A stretch of 64,000 nucleotides of DNA from Dirofilaria immitis. Its lineage: Eukaryota; Nematoda; Chromadorea; Rhabditida; Onchocercidae. Under the pieces are notes generated by a model, which saw nothing but the letters and a program-made list of their open reading frames with translations, was not told where the DNA came from and made no database searches. The position numbers and the translations under genes were made by a program. Of this stretch, positions 1 to 14,233 are shown piece by piece. The stretch spans positions 8,237,501 to 8,301,500 of the forward strand of contig JAKNDB010000068.1 of assembly GCA_024305405.1 (NCBI GenBank), in the 5' to 3' direction. How positions within the stretch are numbered: the first letter of the stretch is position 1; every line of letters starts with the position of its first letter.

Positions 1-704
1 TCCTATTTCTAAGCGTTTCAGCTTCTGAAAACAGAAGTCAAGTTCATATAGTTCATATATAGCGTAGTACTTTCAGAATTATAAAAATTAAAAATTCCAA
101 TAGTTATTAACATGTGAGTACTCTCATAAAATTAATGATTCTACTCGTTGAAATTAGAATTTCAGCAACTATTCTGTTATAGATGAGCATTTTCCTATTT
201 CAGTATAACTAACGAACTTCTACGTAAACCAATCAAGAGACTAAAATGTACATTCGAAGCGATATTGCAAAGTAATTTTGGTAAAATGTCCGCAGATTGA
301 CATGCATGAATCATTTAAGCGGAAACTATTCGACGATGTGTTTTAACGTTAAATACTGTTTGAAGGGCAGAAGTCACCGGTATATGAAGCTCTTAACGAA
401 ATGACGATGATATCTCTCTCATTCCATCATTAGAAACTTTCTTCTTCGTCGTTTTCTTTTCACCAATTTTGAAGAAAACTAATAATTTCAAACTTTGCTT
501 ATCATATTGCTAAGTATCGATTTCCCAAAATATTTTTCAGCTTTATCATTGAATATTTATCCCAGAAGATAGATTGCCCAGCTCCTTTTATTATACCAAT
601 CATCCAAATACTCTATTTAATTTGAAAAAACTTAATTAGCAGACAATGACCGGTTGCTTATTTAACCGACGTGTTTTCGTTTTTTAAATTTACTGATTAC
701 TTAC

Positions 705-1859
705 CTGAAATAGTCCAACAGTCATTGCAAGCGTACTAGCAAGCATAATCGGGGACACTTCATAACCAAAATCGATTGGACCTGCTATTGGTTTCAAGAG
801 TTCTATACTGGTGCCATTTATCACTTCGAAGATTATATTTGAATCGGGCATGAAACGTAATCGCACCGCTCCAACCATCAAACTTGCCACAGCAAAAACA
901 CCTTTTTCATTTAAAGTATACTTCCCAGTTGAATTATGATTTATTGAGAAGAGTAGTACTGATAAACTAAGTAAAGGGATCACGCTTATCGGAAGGATAT
1001 GCTTATAGAGGATACATGTATATACGTTTATCTTCAGTAATTTTTTTTTTTTTAATAAAATTGACGTATTTATGGCAAAAATGCTATTTTCTAAAGTGTT
1101 ATCTTTTATTTTGTTTTATCTTCCATTCGACAATTAGATTTCTGCTACCTTACAAAAGCGAAAGATGAATTAAATCTCTAAAATTAGATGATGATTATTT
1201 TTCAGGAATATCCTATTTTTATAATAAAATGGTTTCAGCCTGAGAAATCATATTACCGCAGACATTATCATTCTTCATAAACAATTGTTATATCACTTTC
1301 TCGATAGTTCGGAATCGTTTTTCTACGGGATCATATCAGTGCCCTGATATTCTTTTTATAATGAAACATAGAAATGATAATTATATCACATACCAATAGA
1401 AACGTGTCTCGATGTTCCAAAGAACATATAGAAGATCGAAGTAAAAATGATGTATAAATCCCGTAAACTGGGGAAGACTAGCCAAACTTGCATATGCCAT
1501 TCCTGAATATTTGCAAATTTATCACGAGTACAACTGCTTATTAAAATTATTTCTTTGCTCACAAAGAGATAATAAGAGATTAAACTAAACAGGTAGACAA
1601 AAATATTGTCATAAAGTATATTTAATGAAAGTTGGGTTTAACCTTGAGGAACTTGAATGATACCAACAGTTAAGCCTCCGATGATGTCGCCATTTAGGTC
1701 TTTTTTCCAGTTGTATCTTGGAAGCCAATGAAGTATAGGGAAGAATGATAATACTGATTTTAGCATATTTCTTGGCAATAATTTCAATTTTACTTTCTCG
1801 ATGTTGCATAATTTTTCCACTTGCGGTTGTTTACGTGAATATTTTAATTCAAATGTTTC
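705..1859 (-). CDS. SLC26/SulP-family anion transporter, N-terminal part (gene continues off the left edge)
   Basis: Three exons on the minus strand: 1643-1859, 1394-1502 and 705-901, all bounded by AG/GT with matching phases (1, 1, 0) once two indels are allowed. The first exon carries the SLC26 signature just before TM1, reading [12 protein letters not shown], then a DxIGGLTVG-like segment and VPQG. The second continues [11 protein letters not shown] and, in a shifted frame, the family motif [11 protein letters not shown]. The third begins [11 protein letters not shown]. The family exchanges or co-transports sulfate, bicarbonate, chloride or oxalate across the plasma membrane through a 14-TM fold with a C-terminal STAS domain; only the N-terminal transmembrane part is in this window. 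The second exon reads through only if one C is added near 1470-1473 (a run of four G on the plus strand) and one near 1441. The start codon lies upstream of 1859 and was not found. Family assignment is firm; the paralogue is not determined. Confidence 0.85.
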
Positions 1860-2130
1860 CTAAATTGTATTAAATTAATGATCGCACTTCATTAACTTCT
1901 CATAGTTCATTTTAAAATTCGTGCCATTTTTGCGAACTTTGTAGATTTAAAAAGCAGTTATTAGATAAGAAAGTATTTGGAATAGAATGAATTCTCACTT
2001 TCTCTCCCTCTTCAATCATTAATGCGATTGAATTTCGATCTTCTAAAATACATTATTGTAATGCTATATGAAGAAGAGTGGAATATAATTATCGTTATCT
2101 GAGCTAAATTCCAAACAAAATAAGACTTAT

Positions 2131-2184
2131 GATAATTTCAAGTTCATGATAGTCTAAGATAATTTCAAGTTCATGATAGTCTAA
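2131..2184. repeat. 27-bp perfect tandem duplication
   Basis: Two adjacent identical 27-bp units, 2131-2157 and 2158-2184, each starting gataatttcaagttcatg. No function is evident. Confidence 0.9.
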
Positions 2185-2861
2185 GTCTAAGCACCTAACT
2201 ACAATCGTTGTTAATGTAAACGTTTTTTTAATTGCATGGTATTGCTTCAGTGATTCGCACCAATACTTTCTGTAGATACTATTATGCTTAGTGATGTGGA
2301 AATATCAGAACTCTAGAAGATTAAACAAAATGCAATTCTCAGCATTAATCTTTATTAGGATACGACTATCTGATGAGCAACTGCGGCCATATAAGTGTGT
2401 GCGACAGCTTTCTTTGATGAAACTGAAGTACTATTCTTTTTGAAGAAGAAACATCAATATTAATTCATGGGAAATAACTATATGGATAGATATTATCTGG
2501 AAAGTTCAATGCTACGATACCTAATTCAGTTATTCATTATTCCTTGCAAAGATAATATATGTTTGATAAACAGTATAAAAGAGATCACCGATTAGATTAG
2601 TACACGAATGCATAGATCAATGGTTTTTCTTACTGAAATAATAAGAGCACATAAAATTATAGACAGATGGCAGAAGCCACACTGTTCTTTTGAGGTTTGG
2701 TTTTCTTTAAAAAAGTCTCTACTATTTTCTCTTATTAATCTGATAGCGATAATTTTAACCAGATTGCTGCTAATACGCTCATCTTTTAATATATATGTGA
2801 GAATTAATTAGCGAAGAGTTCTTTTAATACGGTAAATGATTATATTTAATAAAGCCATTCA

Positions 2862-2863
<2 letters not shown>

Positions 2864-2892
<29 letters not shown>
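2864..2892. repeat. (AT)n microsatellite
   Basis: An uninterrupted alternating AT tract of about 29 bp in non-coding DNA. Confidence 0.9.
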
Positions 2893-2895
<3 letters not shown>

Positions 2896-5800
2896 CATAC
2901 ATTTTTACTATATATAACTGTTCTTTTAAATATTATTATATTTGATTAATGGGAATTGCCTTCATAATGCATTCTATAGATTTTCGAAAAATTAATTTAA
3001 AAAAGAAAGATGAATAAGAAGAATAATCAACAAAAAATTGCCATTTATTTCATCGAAATATAATACTAAAAAGGATGAAAAAGTATGAATTAATTTGAGC
3101 CTGCCGTATTATCTAAATATGCCAGGCTCAAAAGAACACAGAGATAGCAAAGGATGGAAAAAAGCAGGCAACATTCTGCATTATAAATGAATCAATCGAT
3201 GAAAACTTATGCATTGATTGCTCTTTTAATCCTTATAAAACTGGAATAGTTAAAATGAGAGCTATGAAGAAGACAAATCGATGGCCGATATCAACTAAGG
3301 CATATTATCTGCTGCTTATCATCATATACATCTAAGAGAAATGTATTCATTGGAGAAAAATGAAGTGAAATACCTGATTCCAGTGATCAGAGAAGAATTT
3401 ATGTTCCATACTGACCCGTTGCTCGAACGAATTAGTGGAAAGCAGTTGATATGCGTCAGAGTTGCCCAACACAACAACGCCTATTGTCCACCAAATGATT
3501 CACAACATTGAATTTAGAAATTGAATTCCCTCCCTCTCTTCCTATATGAATCAAATAAGAGTGGTGCATGCAGAGAATTGTAAATTCTGTCTTCTGAGAG
3601 AAAGAAGAAGTTATTTGCAAAAATAAATAAAATGAAATGCATAAGGAAGGTGGGTAAATAGCCGTGCTGATATAATTAACCAAGTATCACTCATAATCAT
3701 AATCGACCAAGCCGTGATTCGGTGTCATGTGGTAGAGAAAGGAATGCTGATAAGACGAGGTTGTGGTGATGATCTTCATGGCAAAACAAGTTTCAACAAA
3801 CCTGATTCATGTTGTCAATGATGACAGTATGTTAAAAACTAGCATATATCAAAAGCGAATTTTCATTTTGCTTTCATTGAGCGTAGCTATAAAGGAAACG
3901 TCACATAATTGTACATTTGAAGATGAAATAATGAAGTTTGGAAAAATATGAATCATTCATATTTTGAAAATATGAAAATTGGTTATTCATATGATATGTC
4001 TATATATAGCTGTCATTGTAATGCTACCCGTCAAAGTAATGGTCAGTACAGCGAGTCATCTGGATAGTATAATCATATATCACATCATAAAGATTCCTAG
4101 CCAGACTCAAGCGATGCATTTGTGGCATAATGTTCGATCAGATTAATTATGACCGGACAGCTATGTTTAATTCATTGCTCGCTTCATTGATTACTCATTT
4201 TCCCGTCTATCGATTATCTCATGTTCATTTAGGATTCAGTTGTACAGAATAGGACAATGGGTAAGTTCACTTTTCTAAATTACTGAATATTTCTAATCGA
4301 ATCTTGCATAAAATTTGACACAGTTTATCGAAGAATCTTCAAAAGAGTAAATAATTGAATCTCTAAATCTTACCATCCGTGATTGTTAATGCATATTGAT
4401 GAAACCATTTTTCTAGCGAAATACAAAATTGCATGATATTTTGAATCACTAATTTAGCACTGAAGCGGCGAATATTCTGCGTGTAACATAAAGTGAGAAG
4501 GTTTTTCACCAAATATATTTGCATTATATTTTCTTTAAAATCGAAGAACATCAATGATTTTCATCCGTTCATCGCTTAGCTCATTGCTCTTATCATTGTT
4601 TCTTCATTTGTTTTTAATTGATCGTTGTGTTTCGTGATATTTCCCATCATTTACATGTAAGGTAAAAAGTATGTTGAATTGTTGACCTAAGAAACAAATA
4701 ATTGAAGTCATTTAATTTGCTTGTCATTTCACTGATAAATTTATCAACATTTTCCGTTCATATCGTAATAGGCTGTAATTGTTACTATCGTGTTGTTTTT
4801 CTTGAAATGATTGCTTTGTTTTACATCATTTTTTTTATTTGTATCATGTATATGTGATTGCAGCATATTTTGAATAAATGAACACTGGAGTTATCTGTAA
4901 AAAATTTCGAGATCAAAATTAAATAGAAGTAAATGCATTTATTTCATCGTTGATAATTTCAATCCAATGAAGACCATCATATATGATCAATTCCATCAAC
5001 AGTTACTTTTTTGTTTAATATTCTCTGCTATACTTTCTCATTTGAAATAAGTTTAATAATTTTTGAGAAATGTGAAAAATTGTAAAAATTTCAAGTGGAC
5101 GACCTACATACTAATCTCAAGTAGTAAATTCCGACTACAATTTTATGAAAAGCTTTTTCGTAACTTCTTCGATATTTTCATTTCAAATACATTTATGACC
5201 GCTCTTTTCATGCCTTCTAATGGAATTTAAGGAATGAATATTTTCTTTGATATTCTAAAGAGTAATTAGCCCAATTGACAAATTCCTCAGGAAAATTTAT
5301 GAAATGTATATGATGAGAGACTTTGCCCAAAACTTTCCAACTTGTTGATGTAAATAGAATTTATATTATAATTTAAGCTAACGCGACCGTTTGTCTGATC
5401 AATACAGATGATTTTCACGAATAATTGAGCCAGTTAACTTTTCCACTATTATTATAATTGGCCAGGATAGAGGGTGATGAATTGAAAGGAAAATCAGTGC
5501 GCCATTTCTACTTTTGCTATCTAATCGAAAACGAAGAATACATTTTATCGGACTGATGTTGTTGGACTGTATATTATGCCGTGCCAACAAAGCTCCTTTG
5601 ATTATCGTCAGCTGATTATCATGTTTTGTTCCTTTTTTGCTTCATGATATGCCGATAAACCGTTTGCTTAATTCTAAATCAAGGGATTTAAAGAATTTAT
5701 TTGCTGTATTAAACATGAATAATAATAAATTAGACAAAATAGTTAAAATTAAGTTATCAAAGGATGTGTGATAATAGAATCAAAAGTCATTCCAATCGAT

Positions 5801-8800
5801 TAAGGATAATCTTTTGACACATTTCATGATAGAACTTTACCTTTCACCTTCATTTTTAAAAATTGTAATCCTCAGAAAAAGAAGAATTGTTAAAAACAAT
5901 AAATAAGAAATGAATGAGTTAAAATGAAGCTGCGACTTCGGTGCGATGAATGAAAAGATTAGGATAGTACTCTTTTACGTTCCTTTTATATCTCGCTGAT
6001 TTATGGAATTATTTTACAAGAAGATTGTAGTCATTTAAATTCATGAAAGACAAATGAAATTATTCGACTCTAATTTTGATTCAAATGGTCAAACAGTCAT
6101 CTGTTGACCGGCTGATAATGTTATTATGTAATATCGAAGTCAACGCGTAACATTTGAATGAATATAAAATTATACGTCATACTTCTTGCATTACATGATT
6201 AAATTATCATAGCGGTTGATGGTACCGCAATGTTCCTCATTTCCTACACAATCACTCATTTAATACCGTCACGCTATTTTCTTTTTGCTACCGACTTTTT
6301 TTTTTTTGTCTAAGACATTTAATGGCACTATAAACTGTACTTTATAAAGAAAGATTCCTGACTTGCAATTTCCTACTTTTTTTGCGGTTCAATAACACAT
6401 TCATAAATTGACGCTCAATATAAAGAGCTAAGGATTCAGCACTAAGTAATCGAATTATTAGAATATTCATCTGATAGTTTATCTACAAAAATGGATCTAG
6501 CTGTTTTTTTTTTTGATTATTTCGCAAGCGTCACTCTTGTTTTCAGATGAATTTATGATTCTGAAATTCCTCTGAATACTCAGTTCTGAGTGAAATTATA
6601 AGCGAATGAACGTAGTTGCCTTTTTAATTTTTGCTCTGCCAATAATACATTCATTCACAATGAGTCTAAATTTTAGTTTCAATATTGTCATAGATATTCA
6701 GCATACAATTTTGGAAATATTTTATTGTATTTTCCTGTTATCGTTTTGATGGCGGATAAATGAAATATCGAAAGATTATTGTGCCCTATGAAGTTTATAC
6801 ACATCGCATATTTTCGATGCTAAAACGTTATGACTTATCAAAATTCAATCATAGAATAATTTTTTTGTACTGTAATTAGCTTTTAGTTTTTAAGAAATAT
6901 TTCTAAAAAAGTCGACTCGATCTCTCAGTATTTCCAACTCAAAAGTAATTGGTTATTTATAAGACATAATTTTTCGCTTATATCATCACTAAAAATAAAT
7001 CCTTCGAATGATATGATTTTGAAGTACTAACAACCAGTAATAAATGATGTAATACTATTCATTAGTTGCAAGAATAATACCACTTCTTTTCATTTCAATT
7101 ATATGTTCTACATGTAGAACAATGAATTTTTCCATATCAATTAATTTTACAGGAAGATTTTGTTTTGTAGATGAAGAAAAGATCATATCTATTAATTTAG
7201 AAACTTGTAATTCCTTTTCCTCTCTGTGCTACAACAACTTTCATTGAATTTTCGATAGCCATTGTTATTGAATAGACTTGATTCTTTAGCAAACATTTTA
7301 TATTTGAAGTTAATGCTGAAGAATAGTATGAGTCAAAAATGCAGAAGTTTCTTACATAAAAAAACAGCTAAAAATAGACTTATTCTCGAATACGAATTTA
7401 ATAGGAAATGATGAAATAAAAAAATAATGGAAATAAAAGATAACGAAAAGCATTGCTCATTAATCTGTTGCATAGCGGAATACCATCAGCGAAAATATTA
7501 TTCCGGTATGAATAACGATGAATAAGAAATTGTGTTGACGAATTATATTTTGTTAACATTTAATCTTTCTGTTACAATGCGTGCAATTATAAACAAGAAA
7601 AGTAGTAAATTACTTTTGATATACTTCGCTTCCTCAGTCATTCAAATATTTTATATTAATAAGTTATGGCAGCGAGTTTACCATAAAAACTTTTTCTACA
7701 GCCAATATTATTCTCGTCGCTTTTTCTCTAACTGTTTCGAAACAGCAGCTGTGATAGAATTTAAAAAATAATCATGACGAGGATCAAAGAAAAATAGAGA
7801 AAGAATCTAAAATTGTTGTGGTTAAATTTGCAGACTGATATTTGGTTCCAAGAATATCTCTACATGTGGCAATCTAATCATCACTTTTCACTGAATTTTG
7901 AATAATGATAACAACAGATAATACATACATATAACTTATGCCACGAATACATTACGGAAACTTGCCATGATTTTTTTTTTAAATTCTATTACTTCTGCTG
8001 GTGCTGTTCGAATTTTTCTACTAGTAAATATCTTGTTGAGTGCCTGATTCGTTCACTGAACAGAAAATTTAAAATCTTTTCATGTTTTCAGCATTTGCAT
8101 TTATTCTAATGAAATGCCGGGAAAACCATGGGAAAAATATCAGAATAAAGCTAGGCGGTGATAGAATATCATAGGTTAGTGATAATTTCGAAGGAAATAA
8201 GAGAGGAAATCGGAACTGAAAGATTTAAAATTTGCTGTGTATTGTGTAGAAGGGCAAGAAAGATTAGGAAATAAAAAGAACATATGTAAACATAGAAGAT
8301 TAATTAAAAATATGCTTAATTAAAATGCCAGCAGCATAATTTATTTTCTTTTCCACATTTTTATAAGTGTTTATCATCGATTTATCTAATCATATTTTGT
8401 TTGCTTATCTCCTTTCCCGTCTTCTATTTCGCTTGCTTTATTAATGTTATATTTTCGCAAATACAGCGCAAGTTTTTCCTGGAATGAAGAAGCATAAAAA
8501 TGCTTACAACTTTTTCTCTCATAAACTTAAATAAATGAAATAATACTTTCCGCCATCATACCAAACAAACCAATTAATCTTCAGTGGTGTCCAAAGAAAT
8601 TTTCAAAAATCTTGGCATACTCAAGTATTCGACCAACTTCGCATAACTCTTCTATCATTTCTTTCAACAGTACCAATAGTAGTAGAAGTGAAGGATAAAC
8701 AAAGGCTGAAAACGTCAGAACTCAAATAAAACATTAAAGACCATTATTTGTTAATTCATTTCTACTGTAAAGGGATAGGGTGATGATAATAAATGATAAA

Positions 8801-9249
8801 GGGAGAGAGAAATATTGAAACTCTTCAGATATTAGAAACTATATTTCTTATGATTTTCTACAAATGATAATTCATTTAGCTTTATCCTCGTCTTCTGGAA
8901 AATTTCTTACATAAGTATGGATACGAATGTTAGAGATATGAAGATGCGTAAAAGATTTTAGAAAAATGAATTTCAATTCTCAAAGGATTACATTGAGACT
9001 ATTTAAAGTAACGATACTTACTGATGAAATCAGAAATTTTTCACTGAAACATCAGTATGCTCTAATTTATCGGCAGCAATTGACATCAAAATTGGCATCA
9101 CAAGATTTGTAATAATACTAATGACAAGTAAAAGTGGAAATCGCACTATTCTGTTAGTTTTCAATCCTATGATTGGTACAAATTAAAACTTCATCCATAG
9201 AAAGTAAAAATCTAGTCAGATTCAGAATGCACATAAGATCTGTCAATGT

Positions 9250-10680
9250 TTATATTTGTCTGTCCGGAATGCGCAGATAACGTATCTTCGAGGTGAAAGT
9301 TCCATTATTCACTATGAAACTGGCTACATTTGAATGAAGCCACCGAATTGGTGCTTCCTTTAAACGATTATCGATCAACTCCGGTAAATTTTGATTTTTC
9401 CCTTTATTTGAGGGATGCTTGACAAGCACATCCTTCTGCACCTGCAAACAAAGTTAGGTTATTAGGAATTATTAAAAACAAGAAGGAAAAAACAATTACT
9501 CTTTAAACATAAATACAAATACGCGCAGAAGCATGGATGACTTGTGTATTTTAACGAAAATCTAATCAACATATTTTATAAGGAATCTCTTGATAACTAC
9601 CATCACGAGCATTTTCCGAGAATGTGAAAAATATGAAGGGTATACAGTACGTCATCATCGTAATGAACGAGACAGTTTTTGTGATACTGGAAGAGATAAT
9701 TTTTTATTAAGAAATTAAGAAATATAAATTGATAATCGCTGCATCAGATAATCACTGAGGAAGTTACCTCAGCATAATACTGTACTCTTCCTGGATAATC
9801 ATCATATCGGTCACAAACATGTCTCACAAGACCATTATACCCAGTTTGTCCAATTTTCAACAGAATCCAATGTTTCGTTTCGTTCTGATAATAACAACCT
9901 CAAATAGATTTTCATTATATACAAGACATATTTTTAATGTTTATGTAACAACAATTATTATTACATAAAATAATAAAGTGAATGTGTTTTAAACGAATAG
10001 CTGCTCAACCTGTGATCCATCGACCACTTTCCATGCAGAGCCACTGGAAATAATCCTCGCGAAATAACTCGCCTACATGATATTGTCTATTGTTTGCCAC
10101 ACATCGAGATTCTGAAATTAGATGCACACCGGCTAAGAATGAAGAAATCAAAAAAATTATTATGTGTGAGATTATATGAGAGGGATGTCGATATCTTTAA
10201 TCACTAAGTTTTCAAATCTTTTGTATAAAACGTACACTTACCTTCCTCATACTTAAGTCTGAACGTACTATAGCTACAACTAAACCAGAAATCATCAACA
10301 GTTTTATTGTCACCAGCCTGAATTAGCAGATTTCCAGATCGATCGCTACCTTGACAGCCCAGAAATTCTGATTGATGCCTATAAACTATCATTTGGAGCA
10401 TTTCATAAATAAATCAAATTCCTTGAATTATTTGAAAAAGACTATTTTATCTTTGTAATCCCATCTCTATTTCTTACTAATATTGAAATATACATATAAA
10501 TTGTATGTATACTTTGTCGAGAACAAATTTGGTAAGAAGTTTATATACCAATAATAGATTTATTAAAATAGTTTACTGACCCGTTTTCCCCATCACAGCT
10601 ATAGACCCAAGTACCATCATCAAGCCATTTCTCACCATTTCTTCTGCATCCACCATTCCAATCACGACAATCGCAATCTT
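9250..10680 (-). CDS. secreted Cys-rich protein with MIG-18-like fibronectin type-I repeats (5' end missing)
   Basis: Five exons on the minus strand join in phase without any indel: 10581-10680, 10242-10378, 10010-10111, 9768-9898 and 9250-9441 (TAA stop at 9250-9252). The product has repeated modules of the pattern Cys, Gly-Glu-x-(Trp/Phe), aromatic, x-Cys: GEKWLDDGTWVYSC, then DDFWFSCSY, then VGELFREDYFQWLC followed by GRWITGCYY. This resembles the fibronectin type-I-like repeats described for MIG-18-type proteins of nematodes (extracellular, basement-membrane associated). The last exon is a less Cys-rich tail of 63 residues. The first exon in view opens with DCDCRDWNGGC in phase 1, so at least one upstream exon with the signal peptide is missing; none was found up to 14 kb. 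The intact phasing shows the locus is real. The family name is a pattern-level inference; another nematode Cys-rich secreted family is possible. Confidence 0.65.
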
Positions 10681-13600
10681 CTACGATAATCTCATTATAA
10701 ATATTAGCAATAATTTCCTAACTTACAATATCTCTTAAAAGATTGACTTGTGACTTCTTTTCAATAAAGTTCCTACGTTTCAAATTTTGCAAAAATTACT
10801 TGGCAGTTCAATTCCGATTGAATCGATCTCCTGAATATAGAAGGCTATCAGCAGGAGTGACCACATGTATCACTTCTAAAGTTCCATCTAATATAGAATT
10901 TAAAATCCGATGTAGCATTACAACTTAAAATACGCAGCAATGAAGTGTGCTTCAAAGCAAAGCGCTAAGATACGCTTTATTTGTGGCGTGGATGAAACGA
11001 TTCTAAAATATGCTGGATAGAAGGAATTACCTCGTATATGAGGTAGCGTTTAGATGACATAGATGACAGATGAAATTATTTTACCCTTAAAATAATTTCA
11101 CTCAAATGTAGCTCATGAAGAAGTAAATTATAACTATTGTCTCCAATCATCATTCTTAGCAATTAACGGCAGTTCTTAGCAAATTCAAGGATAGTAATAA
11201 ATTAATTAAAAAGAAAGAGAATCTGAATCTTTTTAATTTTTCTCGTTTAATCTCTCATTGGTAATAAGTAGGAAATTGAAATCTTCGACTATTCAATAAA
11301 AGTGTGGAATTTTGTTAGAAAAGAAAGAAATAAAAAGTCTTGAGACCAACTGAATAAATATACTATGCAATACCCGACATAATTCTTTTACGACTTCACA
11401 CAGATCCATCATAAGCGAAATTACTTTCTAATCAACTATTTGCTCTTTAGGATAACAATAAGAAAATGATTTCAAGAGAAAAAAAAAGACAAAACAATAG
11501 ATGACGATGCACGAAAAGGGGATGACAAGTAATGAATTTTTGAACTTCATTCTCCACGAGGCAATTGATCAGGACATGTTGAACCCGTTATGATCGTTCT
11601 CCGCTCGGTAAATCGTCTATCATTTCGTTTTATTGTTTATCGCAATGGATATCACCATACTTTTAACATTTATTCCCGTCGTTTATTTCTTTACTTCATC
11701 TTTTATCATTCTGCCATATTCTTCTTTTATTCTCCTCTATACAAATCATTTTTGAAATCTATAAAATTTGCACACTCCTAAAAATGTTTCGTATGTTGCT
11801 TAGAAAATTATTTCACAATCACTGATTGCTTTTCTGTTAATTATTTTTCATATTTACCATATTCTCAAATAAGACAATGATTTAATTATTTCCCATAAAT
11901 AATGTAATACTCTCTATGATCCTATGGACATATTTAAAATGCAGCACTAAAATCAAAACTATGCAATACCAATTTCATATTCAACATTATATATGAATTG
12001 ATAATCGATAACAGATAACTAGATGTTCTCGATCATCTGATTTTTCTCCATAAATCATCGCATTTGTGAACATCCTCTATAATTTCTGTCTCGTTTTTGA
12101 TATTATGCAAAAACGAAGAGACATTAAAACAGCTCAAAAATTACATAAAATTTCATGATGGAAATTAAAAAAATTCAATAAATGAGTTTAGATTGAAACA
12201 TTTGAAATGGATTTCATTTGGGATAATAAAAATAATGAATATTTTCTCAGACTCATTAAAAAAGTTTTAATAAAGATATTTGCTATTTATGAAAGACAAC
12301 CCATTGAAAGCACACGGATTATGAAAAGCGTCGCGACAAATAGTGCGGTTACTCAAAAATAACAGTAGCTGCAGTCCTAACAATGACTGATCCTAATGAA
12401 GTAAAGCGAAGCATATTTTTGACAATTCTAAGTAAGTTAAAAGGCAGTAGGCGATCCGAATCATAAACAACTTGATTAGTGATAAACGAAATATTTTGAT
12501 AGCTGACGTTGTCTCATCCTAAATGGCCAAATGATTCACATCATTAAAGGGCATGATTTGAGACATTAGAAAACGACCTATCCGATAGCTAAGGATTATT
12601 TTAAACTCACCTTGAATCCAACTAAGGAATGGAAAGCATAGTCACTATGATTCGAGGAATAATGTTGTGGAAGTAACTTTATAAAAATTTCAGATTGATG
12701 ACGATAGTACCTTCAGAATGCTTGAATAATTTTTATTTACTAAAGCAACTAACAAGACAAATTACTATCGTACTGTTAATGAAGTCTGTGAAACTTCAGG
12801 GACTGTCATTAACAAATTAGTCCCGGATATTCTTCTTCGCATGGTTTTTGCAGGACTAGCCTGAGTCAAATAAAGGCCAGCATATTTTTACTCTTCATAT
12901 GCCTTGGTTTAGTAGAGAAGGTGCGGTAGCAAACAATAATTTGAATCTTTTTATGCTATTTCTCTGCTTATATTAGGCAAAAATTTCGTATATTATTTGA
13001 ACAAAATGCACTTTAATATGTATGAAAGTTAGTTCAAAAATCAGACTGAAAACACTGAAAACCATCATCATTGAATCCGTCAGGAGTAACTCCTGAATGT
13101 TGTTAACATCTCCTGAATAACAAAGAAGTTAATATAGCTCACAAGCTTATATCTTCAGAAAACTGATGAAAATTGATATAGGCTAAAATTAATAATATTT
13201 GGGCTATGTTTCATTAATAAAGTGACAAAGATGTTTGTAATAGTGATAGAATATCCTTGTACTGAATTGCTAAATACATCGCCTTTACCCAGATCAGTTA
13301 GTATTATCAACTAATTTAGACTGTTAAGAAACGGTCCTACATTGTTCTAATAATATCTTGACTAAGTATTTCCGCGAAAAAGAGCCAGTATTTGCAACTA
13401 CCACTCATTTATGATGAGGTATAGTACTATTCTTGCTGCTCTTTTCCAACTCGAATGATCTAATTGAAGTACACTTCAGATTAAATTTAACCGTTCGATG
13501 TTTGGCTTATTTCAGAACTTGAATTAGAATTCTTTTCGGTTTGAGGCTATTCTTGCTAAAAGACTACATAGTAGACGAAGGCGATTCATATCTAGCTAAT

Positions 13601-14233
13601 CTACATTTCAATTCGAGTTGCAAAAAACCAATAAGAAAAAAAGCAATAAGAACAGTACAGTCATAGCTGGACAGTTCTCGGAAGCATTCGAAATCTATAT
13701 TTTTATTAGATTTTTAAGAATAATACTCATAAAAGGAAGGGATAAATTTTCCTAAAACCTAGCAACATATGCAACAGTTATGTAAAACACACTGGTAAAA
13801 AATTTAAATATAAACAAGTCAACACAATACACACGCCTATCTGATGTTTCCTTAGTAAATAAACAGATATTTGAAACTTTCACATTATATAGAAACATGG
13901 AAATTTATCTATCTGCTTATTCATTATACATATAATATATATATAGCTAATCAACAGAGAACATCGAGAGTGAGAAATTAGAAAGTTTTCGTGAAACGTC
14001 AGTGATAGTTGGTAGCAGATATCGTGGTATATAATAATATTAACTTTTAAAAGATTTGTAAGATTTTTCAGAATCGAGTTCGTTCAGCTTCTTTTCTGCA
14101 TAGACTACTTGAATATCAATGGGAAACAAAAGTAAACTGAAAATCGCAGCAATGTTCCATTCCTGTATTAAATAGGAGAGGTGAGAAAATATTTTTGGAA
14201 TGACACAAATGGACATAAATAAGTGATTAATTT
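10681..14233. other. non-coding AT-rich stretch, probable first intron/5' region of the Cys-rich gene
   Basis: No exon could be supported on either strand. The missing 5' exon of the 9.2-10.7 kb gene is expected in or beyond this interval. A short AT stretch near 13930-13945 is the only obvious low-complexity element. Confidence 0.4.

Larger units (their letters stand above)
1903..9249. other. long AT-rich stretch with no supported gene
   Basis: No exon with recognisable protein similarity or consistent splice phasing was seen here. The first exon(s) and promoter of the SLC26 gene may lie in its left part. It holds a 27-bp tandem duplication at 2131-2184, an (AT)n tract at 2864-2892 and several poly-T runs. 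The small open frames (for example at 2608, 3763 and 7532) have the composition expected of random AT-rich DNA. Confidence 0.5.
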
